Assembly (NCBI GenBank): GCA_030523385.1
Contig: JAUNIV010000148.1
Span: forward strand, 1-6,456
Length of the DNA stretch: 6,456 bases
Direction of reading: 5' to 3'
DNA from: Bacteroidales bacterium
GTDB lineage: Bacteria > Bacteroidota > Bacteroidia > Bacteroidales > Bacteroidaceae
The notes below the pieces were generated by a model. That model was not told the DNA's origin. It searched no databases and saw only the letters and a list, made by a program, of their open reading frames with translations. The translations under genes and the position numbers were made by a program. Positions 1 to 6,382 of the stretch are shown one piece after another (position 1 is the first letter of the stretch; every line of letters begins with the position of its first letter).

Positions 1-1120
1 GTCCGTTGGGCAGGCCGGCCATCAGTTTCGCTATGTCTTTGTCATTCTCCAACAACTTGATAGCCAGGAAGCGGGTGGAGTATTTGTATCGGATGTCGTC
101 ATTGCGGATGATGGCTTTCTTTATTTCTTCGATGCTGCGCTCCAGTTCGGGACCGTGATTGATGTGTATGTGTCTGATGTAGCGTTGCGGACGTATCTCT
201 TCTTCGTCCTTGCCGAATTCATGGTCGGGCACATAGGTTTCGTGCCAGTTCTTCAAGTCGGCCAACACTTCGGGACGCATGGCTCCGTCGCGTGTCAGGA
301 AGTCAGCTCCCTCATAAATGCCTATAATCACATGAAACAACTGCTCCACTCCTGTCCCTTTCCGGGAAACGGTGGGCACCATCGGCACTCCTATCAGCTG
401 TCCCAACTTGACATGATCCAACTGGTTGCCGCTTTCCTGCAATTCATCATACATGTTCAGGGCAATGACCATGCGCACATTCATATCAATGAGCTGAGTG
501 GTGAGGTAGAGGTTGCGCTCCAAGTTCGATGAATCCACCACATTGATGATGATGTCCGGTGTTTCCTCGATGATGTATTTGCGCACGTACAGTTCTTCGG
601 GCGTATAGGCCGACAGCGAATAAGTGCCCGGCAAATCTACCAGCCGGAAATGATAACCTTGAAAATCGAAGAATCCTTCTTTGGCATCCACGGTCACGCC
701 GCTATAGTTTCCCACATGCTCGTGGGCACCCGAAGCGATGTTGAAGAGCGAAGTCTTTCCGCAATTCGGATTGCCCACCAATGCCACATTGATGGTGCGC
801 CGCTTGCCTTGTGCCAGTTCCATCAAGGTGGATTCGGGCACGGGAATGTCTTCGGTAATGGAACCGTGATAGGGAGCCTGGGCATTGCGTGCTTCTTGTT
901 CGCTTACTACTTCTATCATATTAGCCTCCTGCCTGCGCAGCGAGATTTCATAACCCAGCAACTTATATTTTATGGGGTCTCTCAAAGGGGCGTTCAACAC
1001 CACTTCCACAGTCTTTCCCTTGATAAAACCCATCTCTACGATACGTTTGCGGAAGCCTCCGTGGCCCAACACTTTGACGATGACGCCCTTTTCGCCTGTC
1101 TTTAATTCAGATAAACGCAT
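1..1120 (-). CDS. feoB: FeoA-FeoB fusion ferrous iron transporter, N-terminal part (runs off the left edge)
   Basis: This is a GTP-dependent inner-membrane Fe2+ importer. The reverse strand reads open from ATG at 1120-1118 to the window edge, giving 373 codons with no stop. Residues about 1-75 form a FeoA (SH3-like) domain, beginning MRLSELKTGEKG and including the FRKRIVEMGF segment. A linker of about 35 residues leads into the FeoB G domain, with G1 GNPNCGKT (116-123), switch I NYSGVTV (138-144), G3 DLPGTYSL (162-169), G4 NMYD (222-225) and a G5-like SRKG (252-255). Residues about 275-373 would be the helical cytosolic domain that precedes the membrane part. The membrane (Gate/core) region is missing only because the window ends; FeoAB fusions are usually around 800 residues. 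The start is fixed by the FeoA homology and by a promoter 21 bases upstream. FeoAB fusions are typical of Bacteroides, where the gene is named feoB or feoAB. The identification is very secure; whether the remainder is intact cannot be seen. Confidence 0.95.
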   Translation of the reverse strand, partial: MRLSELKTGEKGVIVKVLGHGGFRKRIVEMGFIKGKTVEVVLNAPLRDPIKYKLLGYEISLRRQEANMIEVVSEQEARNAQAPYHGSITEDIPVPESTLMELAQGKRRTINVALVGNPNCGKTSLFNIASGAHEHVGNYSGVTVDAKEGFFDFQGYHFRLVDLPGTYSLSAYTPEELYVRKYIIEETPDIIINVVDSSNLERNLYLTTQLIDMNVRMVIALNMYDELQESGNQLDHVKLGQLIGVPMVPTVSRKGTGVEQLFHVIIGIYEGADFLTRDGAMRPEVLADLKNWHETYVPDHEFGKDEEEIRPQRYIRHIHINHGPELERSIEEIKKAIIRNDDIRYKYSTRFLAIKLLENDKDIAKLMAGLPNG

Positions 1121-1140
1121 GTTTTCATTCAATTTTTCGG

Positions 1141-1172
1141 CAAAGATAAATGATTGGTCAGAAGTATGCAAC
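1141..1172 (-). promoter_or_regulatory. Predicted feoAB promoter
   Basis: On the reverse strand, a -7 box TATCTTTG (1148-1141) matches the Bacteroidetes consensus TAnnTTTG. It is preceded at a 20-base spacer by GTTG (1172-1169), close to the TTTG -33 element. Transcription would start near 1135, leaving a leader of about 15 bases before the ATG at 1120. The bases GATAAATGAT (1145-1154), overlapping the -7 box, loosely resemble half a Fur box, but the dyad is poor, so iron control is only a guess. Confidence 0.6.
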
Positions 1173-1226
1173 TATTTAGACCGCTTTTAAATAAAAGAGA
1201 AATGCCTTTAGTTGGGAAAGAACCGC

Positions 1227-1234
1227 TATCTTTG
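1227..1234 (+). promoter_or_regulatory. Predicted tilS -7 promoter box
   Basis: TATCTTTG is a perfect match to TAnnTTTG. It ends four bases before the ATG at 1239, so the transcript would begin at or next to that ATG. I see no convincing TTTG -33 element at the 19-21 base spacing; AATG at 1201-1204 (spacer 22) is the nearest candidate and is poor. The box is identical to the feoAB -7 box on the other strand, and the two promoters diverge within 118 bases. Confidence 0.5.
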
Positions 1235-1238
1235 CTCC

Positions 1239-2531
1239 ATGTTACACAGGAGAGTAAATAAATACATTGAGGAAAAGCACCTTTTCACCATGAGCGACAA
1301 GGTGCTGGTGGCACTGAGCGGAGGTGCCGATTCGGTGGCATTGCTGCGCATAGTGCTCGCATTGGGCTATCGTTGCGAAGCCGCACATTGTAATTTCCAT
1401 TTGCGTGGCGATGAGTCCGACCGCGACGAGCAGTTTGTCCGCCGCCTTTGCGAGGAGCAGCATGTCGTGTTGCACGTTACCCATTTCGATACTCAAGGGT
1501 ATGCCGCACGGCATCGCATGTCCATAGAGATGGCCGCCCGCGAGTTGCGCTACGAATGGTTCTGCCGGTTGCTGCAAGAAAGGTCGCTGCAAGTAGTGGC
1601 CGTGGCCCATCATAGGGACGACAGCGTAGAGACTTTCCTGCTCAATCTGATACGGGGTGCGGGAGTGAACGGTCTGAAAGGCATCCGCCCGCGCAACGGA
1701 CAAGTGGTGCGCCCCTTGCTGGATATAAGCAGGCAGGACATACTGGAATACTTGCAGGCGATGGGTCAAGAGTATGTGACGGACAGCACCAACCTGCAAG
1801 ACGAATACATGCGCAACAAAATCCGCCTGAATGTACTCCCTCTGCTGCGCGAACTGAATCCGTCGGTGAGCGAATGCATAGCCGAAACGGCCGCCCGCTT
1901 AGCCGATACGGCTACCTTATATAATATAGGTATAGAGGAAGGACGAAAACGGGTGATGGAAACGGAAAACATGATACATATATCACGCCTGCTGCAAGAA
2001 CCCGCACCGGCTGCCCTGCTGTTCGAGATTCTGCATCCGTTGGGTTTCAACTCCGGACAGGTGAACGATGTGTGTCGCAGCCTGTCCGCCCAATCGGGCA
2101 AACGGTTTGCCTCTGCCGGTTGGGAAGTGTTGCGAGACAGGGAATACCTGCTAATACGGCAACGCAAAGAGGAAAGCCCCTCCATGTCCATGCCGCAGAT
2201 AGAAATACAGATGCAGGAACTGACGTCCGATTTCATCATTCCGCGTTCCAAAGACACCGCCTGCTTAGATGCCGACAAACTGGTTCTGCCGCTGACCATC
2301 AGGCGGTGGCAACAGGGCGACAGCTTCATTCCTTTCGGCATGAAAGGGCGCAAGAATGTAAGCGATTATCTGACTGACCGCAAATTCTCGCTGTTTCAAA
2401 AGGAAAAGCAATGCGTGGTCTGTTCGGAAGAACGGATTGTATGGTTGGCCGGCGAACGGATTGACGACCGCTATCGCGTCACGGAGAAAACAAAACGGAT
2501 AGCCATCGTCCGGCTGAAAGCTTTTTCTTGA
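1239..2531 (+). CDS. tilS: tRNA(Ile)-lysidine synthetase TilS
   Basis: A cytoplasmic enzyme that ligates lysine to C34 of the CAU-anticodon tRNA-Ile using ATP, switching it from Met to Ile identity and to reading AUA codons; it is normally essential. From ATG 1239 the protein has 430 residues. The PP-loop SGGADS lies at residues 27-32 within [15 protein letters not shown]. The N-type ATP pyrophosphatase domain covers about 21-210, with [18 protein letters not shown] (123-140) and [11 protein letters not shown] (158-168). The C-terminal TilS domain, about 355-427, contains [19 protein letters not shown] and the [11 protein letters not shown] segment. The length is normal for Bacteroidetes. An in-frame TTG at 1212 would add nine residues, but it lies upstream of the -7 box and so would not be transcribed from it. 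ATG 1290 would start at MSDKVLV and drop the N-terminal helix. The choice of 1239 implies an essentially leaderless message. Function is secure; the start is less so. Confidence 0.95.
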   Translation: MLHRRVNKYIEEKHLFTMSDKVLVALSGGADSVALLRIVLALGYRCEAAHCNFHLRGDESDRDEQFVRRLCEEQHVVLHVTHFDTQGYAARHRMSIEMAARELRYEWFCRLLQERSLQVVAVAHHRDDSVETFLLNLIRGAGVNGLKGIRPRNGQVVRPLLDISRQDILEYLQAMGQEYVTDSTNLQDEYMRNKIRLNVLPLLRELNPSVSECIAETAARLADTATLYNIGIEEGRKRVMETENMIHISRLLQEPAPAALLFEILHPLGFNSGQVNDVCRSLSAQSGKRFASAGWEVLRDREYLLIRQRKEESPSMSMPQIEIQMQELTSDFIIPRSKDTACLDADKLVLPLTIRRWQQGDSFIPFGMKGRKNVSDYLTDRKFSLFQKEKQCVVCSEERIVWLAGERIDDRYRVTEKTKRIAIVRLKAFS

Positions 2532-2543
2532 CTTTCCCTATCC

Positions 2544-2583
2544 GATACCGACCAATGGGAAGCGAAGAATTGGTATCATTTTA
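2544..2583 (+). terminator. Possible weak tilS terminator
   Basis: GATACC (2544-2549) pairs with GGTATC (2572-2577), enclosing a 22-base loop, and is followed by ATTTTA. It sits 12 bases after the tilS stop and before the pheT promoter, where a terminator would be expected. The stem is only 6 bp, the loop is long, CCAAT (2552-2556) can pair alternatively with ATTGG (2569-2573), and the T run is short, so some read-through into pheT is plausible. Confidence 0.4.
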
Positions 2584-2617
2584 TATTGAAAACACATATT
2601 ATACCAAAAAAAACTAT

Positions 2618-2625
2618 TAAATTTG
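2618..2625 (+). promoter_or_regulatory. Predicted pheT -7 promoter box
   Basis: TAAATTTG matches TAnnTTTG and lies 35 bases upstream of the pheT ATG, predicting a leader of about 30 A/T-rich bases. No TTTG is present at the 19-21 base spacing; the nearest TTG (2586-2588) is too far away at 29 bases, so the -33 element is weak or absent. The position in the tilS-pheT gap supports an independent pheT-yebC transcript. Confidence 0.45.
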
Positions 2626-2660
2626 CAGGTCATTTTAGAAATACATAAAAAATACCATAT

Positions 2661-5123
2661 ATGAATATATCTTATAATTGGCTGAAAGAATACGTCAATT
2701 TCGATCTGACACCCGAAGAAGTGGCGGCTGCGCTTACTTCCATCGGGCTGGAAACCGGAAGCGTGGAAGAAGTCCAGACCATCAAAGGCGGACTGGAGGG
2801 TATCGTCATCGGCGAAGTGCTGACCTGTGAGCCTCATCCCAACTCCGACCACATGCATGTGACTACCGTCAACTTGGGACAAGGCGAACCGGTGCAGATA
2901 GTATGCGGCGCACCCAATGTGGCAGCCGGACAGAAAGTGGTAGTGGCCACACTGGGCACCAAACTCTATGACGGCGAAGAATGTTTCACCATCAAGAAGT
3001 CCAAATTGCGCGGCATAGAGTCGAACGGCATGATTTGTGCCGAAGATGAAATAGGCATCGGCACCAGCCACGACGGCATCATCGTGTTGCCTCAAGATGC
3101 CGTACCGGGAACTCCCGCTAAGGATTATTACAACGTAAAGAGCGATTATGTGCTTGAGGTGGACATCACCCCCAACCACGCAGACGCCTGTTCACACTAT
3201 GGCGTGGCACGTGATTTTTATGCTTACCTGATACAAAACGGCAAACAGGCCACACTGAAACGCCCGTCGGTGGATTCCTTCAAGGTGGATAATCACGATA
3301 TGGACATTGCCATCGAGGTAGAAAACACACAGGCCTGTCCGCGTTATGCCGGAGTGGCCATCAAGGGTGTCAAGGTGAAAGAAAGCCCCGAATGGTTGCA
3401 GAACAAGCTGCGTACCATCGGACTGCGACCCATCAACAACATCGTGGACATCACTAACTACATTCTCCACGCATACGGACAACCCCTGCACTGCTTCGAT
3501 GCCGACAAGATAAAAGGAGGCAAGATTGTGGTAAAGACCGTGCCCGAAGGAACAAAGTTTGTGACACTGGACGAGGTGGAACGCACCTTGTCAGACAAGG
3601 ACCTGATGATTTGCAATGCCGAAGAACCCATGTGTATCGCCGGCGTATTTGGCGGACTGGATTCGGGCACTACGGAACAGACCGTGGATGTATTCTTGGA
3701 AAGCGCTTACTTCAACCCCACCTGGGTGCGCAAGACAGCACGCCGCCACGGACTGAGCACCGACTCTTCATTCCGTTTTGAACGCGGTATCGACCCGAAC
3801 GGAACCATCTATGCGCTGAAGGAAGCTGCACTGCTGGTGCAAGAGCTGGCAGGCGGAACCATTGCTTCCGAAATAAAAGACAACTATCCGCAACCCATTG
3901 CCGACTTCACCGTAGAGGTGAACTACGAAAGGATGTATGCGCTGATAGGAAAGAACATTCCGGCTGACACCATCAAGAGCATCGTCACCAGCCTCGAAAT
4001 GAAGATTGCAACCGAAACTCCGGAAGGCATGACATTGCAAGTACCTCCCTATCGGGTGGACGTGCAGCGCGAATGTGATGTGGTGGAAGATGTCCTCCGC
4101 ATCTACGGATATAACAACGTGGAAATACCTACGAGCCTGAAATCCAGCCTGACCACTAAGGGAGAAGTGGATTACTCGCACAAGTTGCAGAACCTGATAT
4201 CAGAGCAATTAGTGGGATGCGGCTTCAATGAAATACTGAACAACTCACTGACTGCCGCCAAATATTATGCCGAACTGGAAACCTATAAGAACGAGAATCT
4301 GGTTTACCTGATGAACCCGCTGAGCAGCGACCTGAACGTCATGCGTCAGACACTGTTGTTCGGTGGACTGGAAAGCATCCGCCGCAATGCCAACCGCAAG
4401 AATGCCGATCTGAAGTTCTTTGAATTCGGAAACTGCTACTACTTCCATGCCGAAAAGAAGAATCCCGAAAAGGTGCTCGCCGCCTACTCCGAAGAATATC
4501 ACCTGGGATTATGGCTCACAGGCAAGCGCGTCAGCAACTCATGGGCACACGCCGACGAGGATAGCAGCATCTACGAACTGAAGGCATACGTGCTGAATAT
4601 ATTTACCCGCTTGGGACTGAACTTCGGCACTGTAGTGTTCGGCAATCTGGCTAACGACATCTATTCCACCGCCATCAGCATACACACTCGCGGAGGAAAA
4701 CTGCTGGCCACATTCGGCATCCTGACCAAAAAGATACAGAAAGCATTCGACATCGACAACGAAGTCTATTATGCCGAAATCAACTGGAAGGAACTGATGA
4801 AAGCCATCAAGTCATCGAAGGTGAACTTCAAGGAACTGTCCAAATATCCTGCCGTGAAGCGCGACTTGGCACTGCTGATAGACAAGAAGGTACAGTTTGC
4901 CGAAATCGAAAAGATAGCCTACGAAACGGAGCGCAAGCTGCTGAAAGCCGTAGAGCTGTTCGACGTGTATGAAGGCAAGAACCTGGAACCGGGAAAGAAG
5001 AGCTATGCCGTAAGTTTCCTGTTGCAGGACGAAAACGCCACGCTGAACGACAAGCAGATTGACAAGACCATGCAGAAACTGGTGAAGAATCTGGAAGACA
5101 AGCTGGGCGCCAAACTGAGATAA
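2661..5123 (+). CDS. pheT: Phenylalanine--tRNA ligase beta subunit
   Basis: This is the beta chain of the alpha2beta2 enzyme that charges tRNA-Phe; the beta subunit binds tRNA and hydrolyses mischarged Tyr-tRNA-Phe. It has 820 residues, the usual length for bacterial long-form PheT. Domains in order: N-terminal MNISYNWLKEYV; EMAP/OB-fold tRNA-binding domain about 42-155 (PHPNSDHMHV, LRGIESNGMICAE); the linker motif LEVDITPNHADACSHYGVAR (165-184); B3/B4 editing domain about 215-390 (GQPLHCFDADKI at 273-284, HGLSTDSSFRFERGIDP at 363-379); B5 about 413-485 (VPPYRVDVQRECDVVEDVLRIYGY); a catalytic-like core about 490-715 (MNPLSSDLNVMRQTLL at 551-566); and a C-terminal ferredoxin-fold anticodon-binding domain about 727-820 (YPAVKRDLALLID). 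The ATG follows an A/T-rich leader without a Shine-Dalgarno sequence. pheS is not adjacent, so the alpha subunit must be encoded elsewhere. yebC follows 38 bases downstream. Confidence 0.98.
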   Translation: MNISYNWLKEYVNFDLTPEEVAAALTSIGLETGSVEEVQTIKGGLEGIVIGEVLTCEPHPNSDHMHVTTVNLGQGEPVQIVCGAPNVAAGQKVVVATLGTKLYDGEECFTIKKSKLRGIESNGMICAEDEIGIGTSHDGIIVLPQDAVPGTPAKDYYNVKSDYVLEVDITPNHADACSHYGVARDFYAYLIQNGKQATLKRPSVDSFKVDNHDMDIAIEVENTQACPRYAGVAIKGVKVKESPEWLQNKLRTIGLRPINNIVDITNYILHAYGQPLHCFDADKIKGGKIVVKTVPEGTKFVTLDEVERTLSDKDLMICNAEEPMCIAGVFGGLDSGTTEQTVDVFLESAYFNPTWVRKTARRHGLSTDSSFRFERGIDPNGTIYALKEAALLVQELAGGTIASEIKDNYPQPIADFTVEVNYERMYALIGKNIPADTIKSIVTSLEMKIATETPEGMTLQVPPYRVDVQRECDVVEDVLRIYGYNNVEIPTSLKSSLTTKGEVDYSHKLQNLISEQLVGCGFNEILNNSLTAAKYYAELETYKNENLVYLMNPLSSDLNVMRQTLLFGGLESIRRNANRKNADLKFFEFGNCYYFHAEKKNPEKVLAAYSEEYHLGLWLTGKRVSNSWAHADEDSSIYELKAYVLNIFTRLGLNFGTVVFGNLANDIYSTAISIHTRGGKLLATFGILTKKIQKAFDIDNEVYYAEINWKELMKAIKSSKVNFKELSKYPAVKRDLALLIDKKVQFAEIEKIAYETERKLLKAVELFDVYEGKNLEPGKKSYAVSFLLQDENATLNDKQIDKTMQKLVKNLEDKLGAKLR

Positions 5124-5161
5124 AGAACAATCATTAAATCATCATTAAAAAACATATACCA

Positions 5162-5893
5162 ATGGGAAGAGCGTTTGAATATAGAAAAGCTACAAAATTG
5201 AAGAGATGGGGCCACATGGCCAAAACATTTACACGTCTGGGCAAACAGATTGCCATTGCCGTGAAAGCCGGCGGTCCGGAACCGGAAAACAACCCGACGC
5301 TGCGTGGTGTGATAGCTACCTGCAAGCGCGAGAACATGCCGAAGGACAACATCGAACGTGCCATCAAGAACGCAATGGGTAAAGACCAGAGCGACTACAA
5401 GGGAATGACTTACGAAGGATACGGTCCTCACGGAGTGGCAGTATTTGTCGATACGCTGACAGACAACACCACACGTACCGTGGCCGATGTACGTTCCGTA
5501 TTCAATAAGTTTGGCGGAAACTTGGGAACTACCGGTTCATTGGCGTTCCTCTTCGACCACAAGTGCGTGTTCACTTTCAAGAAGAAAGAAGGCATCGACA
5601 TGGAAGAACTGATTCTCGACCTGATTGACTACAACGTGGAAGACGAATTCGATGAAGACGAAGAAGAAGGCACAATCACCATCTATGGTGACCCGAAGAG
5701 CTATGCAGCCATCCAGAAGCATCTGGAAGAATGTGGTTTCGAAGAAGTGGGTGGTGACTTCACCTACATCCCCAACGACTTGAAGGACGTCACTCCGGAA
5801 CAACGCGAGACCATTGACAAGATGGTAGAACGCCTGGAAGAGTTCGATGACGTGCAGACTGTTTATACAAACATGAAGCCGGCAGAAGAGTAA
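5162..5893 (+). CDS. yebC: YebC/PmpR (TACO1) family protein
   Basis: A cytoplasmic protein of the YebC/PmpR/TACO1 family. Members were first described as DNA-binding transcription regulators; the mitochondrial relative TACO1 is a translational activator, and more recent work on bacterial members points to a ribosome-associated role. The sequence has 243 residues, normal for the family. The N-terminal domain holds MGRAFEYRKATKLKRW, then KTFTRLGKQIAIAVKAGGPE (21-40) and the conserved RENMPKDNIERAIKNA (56-71). The middle domain holds YEGYGPHGVAVFVDTLTDN (84-102) and an FGGNLGTTGSLAFLF stretch (117-131). An acidic patch, about 159-169 (VEDEFDEDEEE), precedes TITIYGDP. No alternative start fits, because family members begin at this MGR(A/K). 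It most likely shares a transcript with pheT, since the 38-base gap shows no promoter or hairpin, and it ends at a strong terminator. The family assignment is certain; the molecular role in this organism is not established by the sequence. Confidence 0.95.
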   Translation: MGRAFEYRKATKLKRWGHMAKTFTRLGKQIAIAVKAGGPEPENNPTLRGVIATCKRENMPKDNIERAIKNAMGKDQSDYKGMTYEGYGPHGVAVFVDTLTDNTTRTVADVRSVFNKFGGNLGTTGSLAFLFDHKCVFTFKKKEGIDMEELILDLIDYNVEDEFDEDEEEGTITIYGDPKSYAAIQKHLEECGFEEVGGDFTYIPNDLKDVTPEQRETIDKMVERLEEFDDVQTVYTNMKPAEE

Positions 5894-5933
5894 GACACTT
5901 AACCGTGTGTTGTCTTAAATAAAAAAAAAAGCG

Positions 5934-5973
5934 CGAAACCCGGGAAACGCAAGGATCCCGGGTTTCGTTTTTT
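5934..5973 (+). terminator. Strong intrinsic terminator of the pheT-yebC operon, probably bidirectional
   Basis: A perfect 11-bp stem, CGAAACCCGGG (5934-5944) with CCCGGGTTTCG (5957-5967), encloses a 12-base loop and is followed by six T. A run of ten A (5921-5930) lies just upstream, so the reverse-strand transcript would also form the hairpin followed by U residues. It begins 41 bases after the yebC stop. No minus-strand gene that would need it is visible to the right in this window. Confidence 0.93.
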
Positions 5974-6101
5974 ATATCCTTCCCCAAAGCATACCAAGTA
6001 TATTTCGATTTCTTCATTCTAATCCGCCCTTACGGCAATTAATGACTTGGATAGGATTTGACCCTTAAAATGAAAGAGCCATGAGAAGCCGTGAATTTGA
6101 T
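5974..6101. other. Intergenic spacer with no recognisable feature
   Basis: These 128 bases between the yebC terminator and the first downstream hairpin contain no convincing ORF, tRNA-like fold or strong promoter on either strand. TGAATTTG (6092-6099) differs from the -7 consensus at one base, and the TAGGATTTG string (6052-6060) has the wrong internal spacing; neither has a -33 partner. The minus-strand open frame that starts near 6017 runs straight through the terminator and into yebC antisense and is not credible. Confidence 0.5.
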
Positions 6102-6144
6102 AAAAGTTTTATTGGAAAATACATCCGTTTCCATCAAACTTTTT
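6102..6144 (+). terminator. T-tailed hairpin A (terminator-like or operator-like dyad)
   Basis: AAAAGTTT (6102-6109) pairs perfectly with AAACTTTT (6136-6143). An inner TGGAAA (6113-6118) pairs with TTTCCA (6128-6133) around a 9-base loop, with only a small internal loop between the two stems. Five T (6140-6144) end the hairpin. It is A/T-rich, so weaker than the yebC terminator, and no gene lies between the two. It abuts the -7 box at 6146, so it might instead be a protein-binding dyad over that promoter. Confidence 0.4.
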
Positions 6145-6145
6145 G

Positions 6146-6153
6146 TATCTTTG
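6146..6153 (+). promoter_or_regulatory. Predicted promoter P1 (-7 box)
   Basis: TATCTTTG matches TAnnTTTG, and its surroundings (6140-6157) match the ribE promoter surroundings (6370-6387) at 16 of 18 bases. No TTTG lies at the expected -33 spacing, which is occupied by hairpin A. Transcription would begin near 6160 and meet hairpin B about 85 bases on. Confidence 0.5.
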
Positions 6154-6159
6154 CGGCTA

Positions 6160-6244
6160 CGACATGCCTATAAAGAGCATTTTAAATAATACTTCGCCAA
6201 AAAGCGCACAAAAAGCAAAAACATGTTGTATGGCATGTTTTTTT
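6160..6244 (+). ncRNA. Candidate short transcript 1 (about 85 nt)
   Basis: The interval is bounded by promoter P1 and hairpin B. The 5' end contains ACATGCC (6162-6168), exactly complementary to GGCATGT (6232-6238), which would close the RNA into a single domain. The same 3' bases also pair with ACATG (6221-6225) to form the local hairpin, so two folds compete. The interior is A-rich with a small CGC/GCG hairpin. No known RNA family is recognised. It could equally be an attenuated leader of the downstream region, or the message for the 31-codon frame at 6164-6259. Both ends are inferred from motifs only. Confidence 0.3.
6217..6244 (+). terminator. Intrinsic terminator-like hairpin B
   Basis: AAAAACATG (6217-6225) pairs with CATGTTTTT (6234-6242) around an 8-base loop, and the T run covers 6238-6244. 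The stem is mostly A/T with a short CATG core, so its strength is moderate. It lies two bases before the -33 box of promoter P2. Confidence 0.55.
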
Positions 6245-6245
6245 A

Positions 6246-6277
6246 TTTGGCTGGTTTAAAAAAAGGCTCGATATTTG
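6246..6277 (+). promoter_or_regulatory. Predicted promoter P2
   Basis: TTTG (6246-6249) is followed after 20 bases by GATATTTG (6270-6277), which differs from TAnnTTTG only at the first base. The spacing is ideal for the Bacteroidetes primary sigma factor. The start would lie near 6284, and the transcript would reach hairpin C after about 90 bases. CGAT/ATCG (6269-6272 and 6279-6282) forms a small dyad over the -7 box. Confidence 0.4.
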
Positions 6278-6283
6278 CATCGT

Positions 6284-6373
6284 TATCCTGAAAACAATCT
6301 TTTTACCTTAAAAAAAAACTAATACCTATTGAAAACTGAAAAATGGGGCTTTGTGAAAAGCTCCATTTTTTTT
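6284..6373 (+). ncRNA. Candidate short transcript 2 (about 90 nt)
   Basis: The interval runs from the predicted start of promoter P2 to terminator C. Its body is A/T-rich and apparently unstructured up to the terminator stem, with no ORF worth reporting. A good terminator with no gene in front of it is the main argument that something short is transcribed here. I do not recognise an RNA family. The alternative is that the terminator protects ribE from upstream read-through or attenuates a longer ribE leader. Confidence 0.3.
6339..6373 (+). terminator. Strong intrinsic terminator C upstream of ribE
   Basis: The arms 6339-6352 and 6357-6370 pair over 14 bp with a single G-U, capped by GTGA (6353-6356), a GNRA-type tetraloop, and followed by a run of eight T (6366-6373). 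This is a textbook intrinsic terminator although no protein gene precedes it. Its loop and right arm overlap the -33 to -7 spacer of the ribE promoter. Confidence 0.82.
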
Positions 6374-6382
6374 GTACCTTTG
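6350..6382 (+). promoter_or_regulatory. Predicted ribE promoter (P3)
   Basis: TTTG (6350-6353) and TACCTTTG (6375-6382), separated by 21 bases, fit the Bacteroidetes -33/-7 consensus. Transcription would start near 6388-6390, giving a leader of about 52 bases to the ATG at 6441. The -33 box lies at the loop of terminator C. I see no FMN-riboswitch sequence in the short leader. Confidence 0.65.

Noticed and set aside
155..1190. Plus-strand open frames at 155-532, 650-1105 and 972-1190
   Set aside because: They are antisense to the FeoAB reading frame, whose motifs (GNPNCGKT, DLPGTYSL, NMYD) are unmistakable; the plus-strand translations show no family features.
1212..1238. TTG at 1212 as the tilS start, giving 439 residues
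   Set aside because: It lies upstream of the -7 box at 1227-1234, and the added residues MGKNRYLCS translate the promoter itself.
2538..3179. 213-codon minus-strand frame opposite the start of pheT
   Set aside because: A shadow of the conserved pheT N-terminal domain; composition and content fit no family.
5130..5149. Direct repeat ATCATTAAA (5130-5138 and 5141-5149) between pheT and yebC
   Set aside because: Two 9-base copies in an A/T-rich 38-base gap are likely chance, and there is no dyad or promoter.
5891..5917. Hairpin TAAGACA/TGTCTTA starting at the yebC stop codon
   Set aside because: A 7-bp A/T-rich stem with a 13-base loop followed by A rather than T residues on the plus strand; the strong terminator at 5934-5973 explains the transcript end.
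5790..6017. 75-codon minus-strand frame
   Set aside because: It runs through the yebC terminator and antisense to the end of yebC; no promoter or recognisable domain.
6160..6373. 6S RNA or the Bacteroidales-1 motif spanning both short units
   Set aside because: Two internal terminators, no long rod-like pairing with a central bubble, and a context (after yebC) that does not match the known association with the L20 gene.
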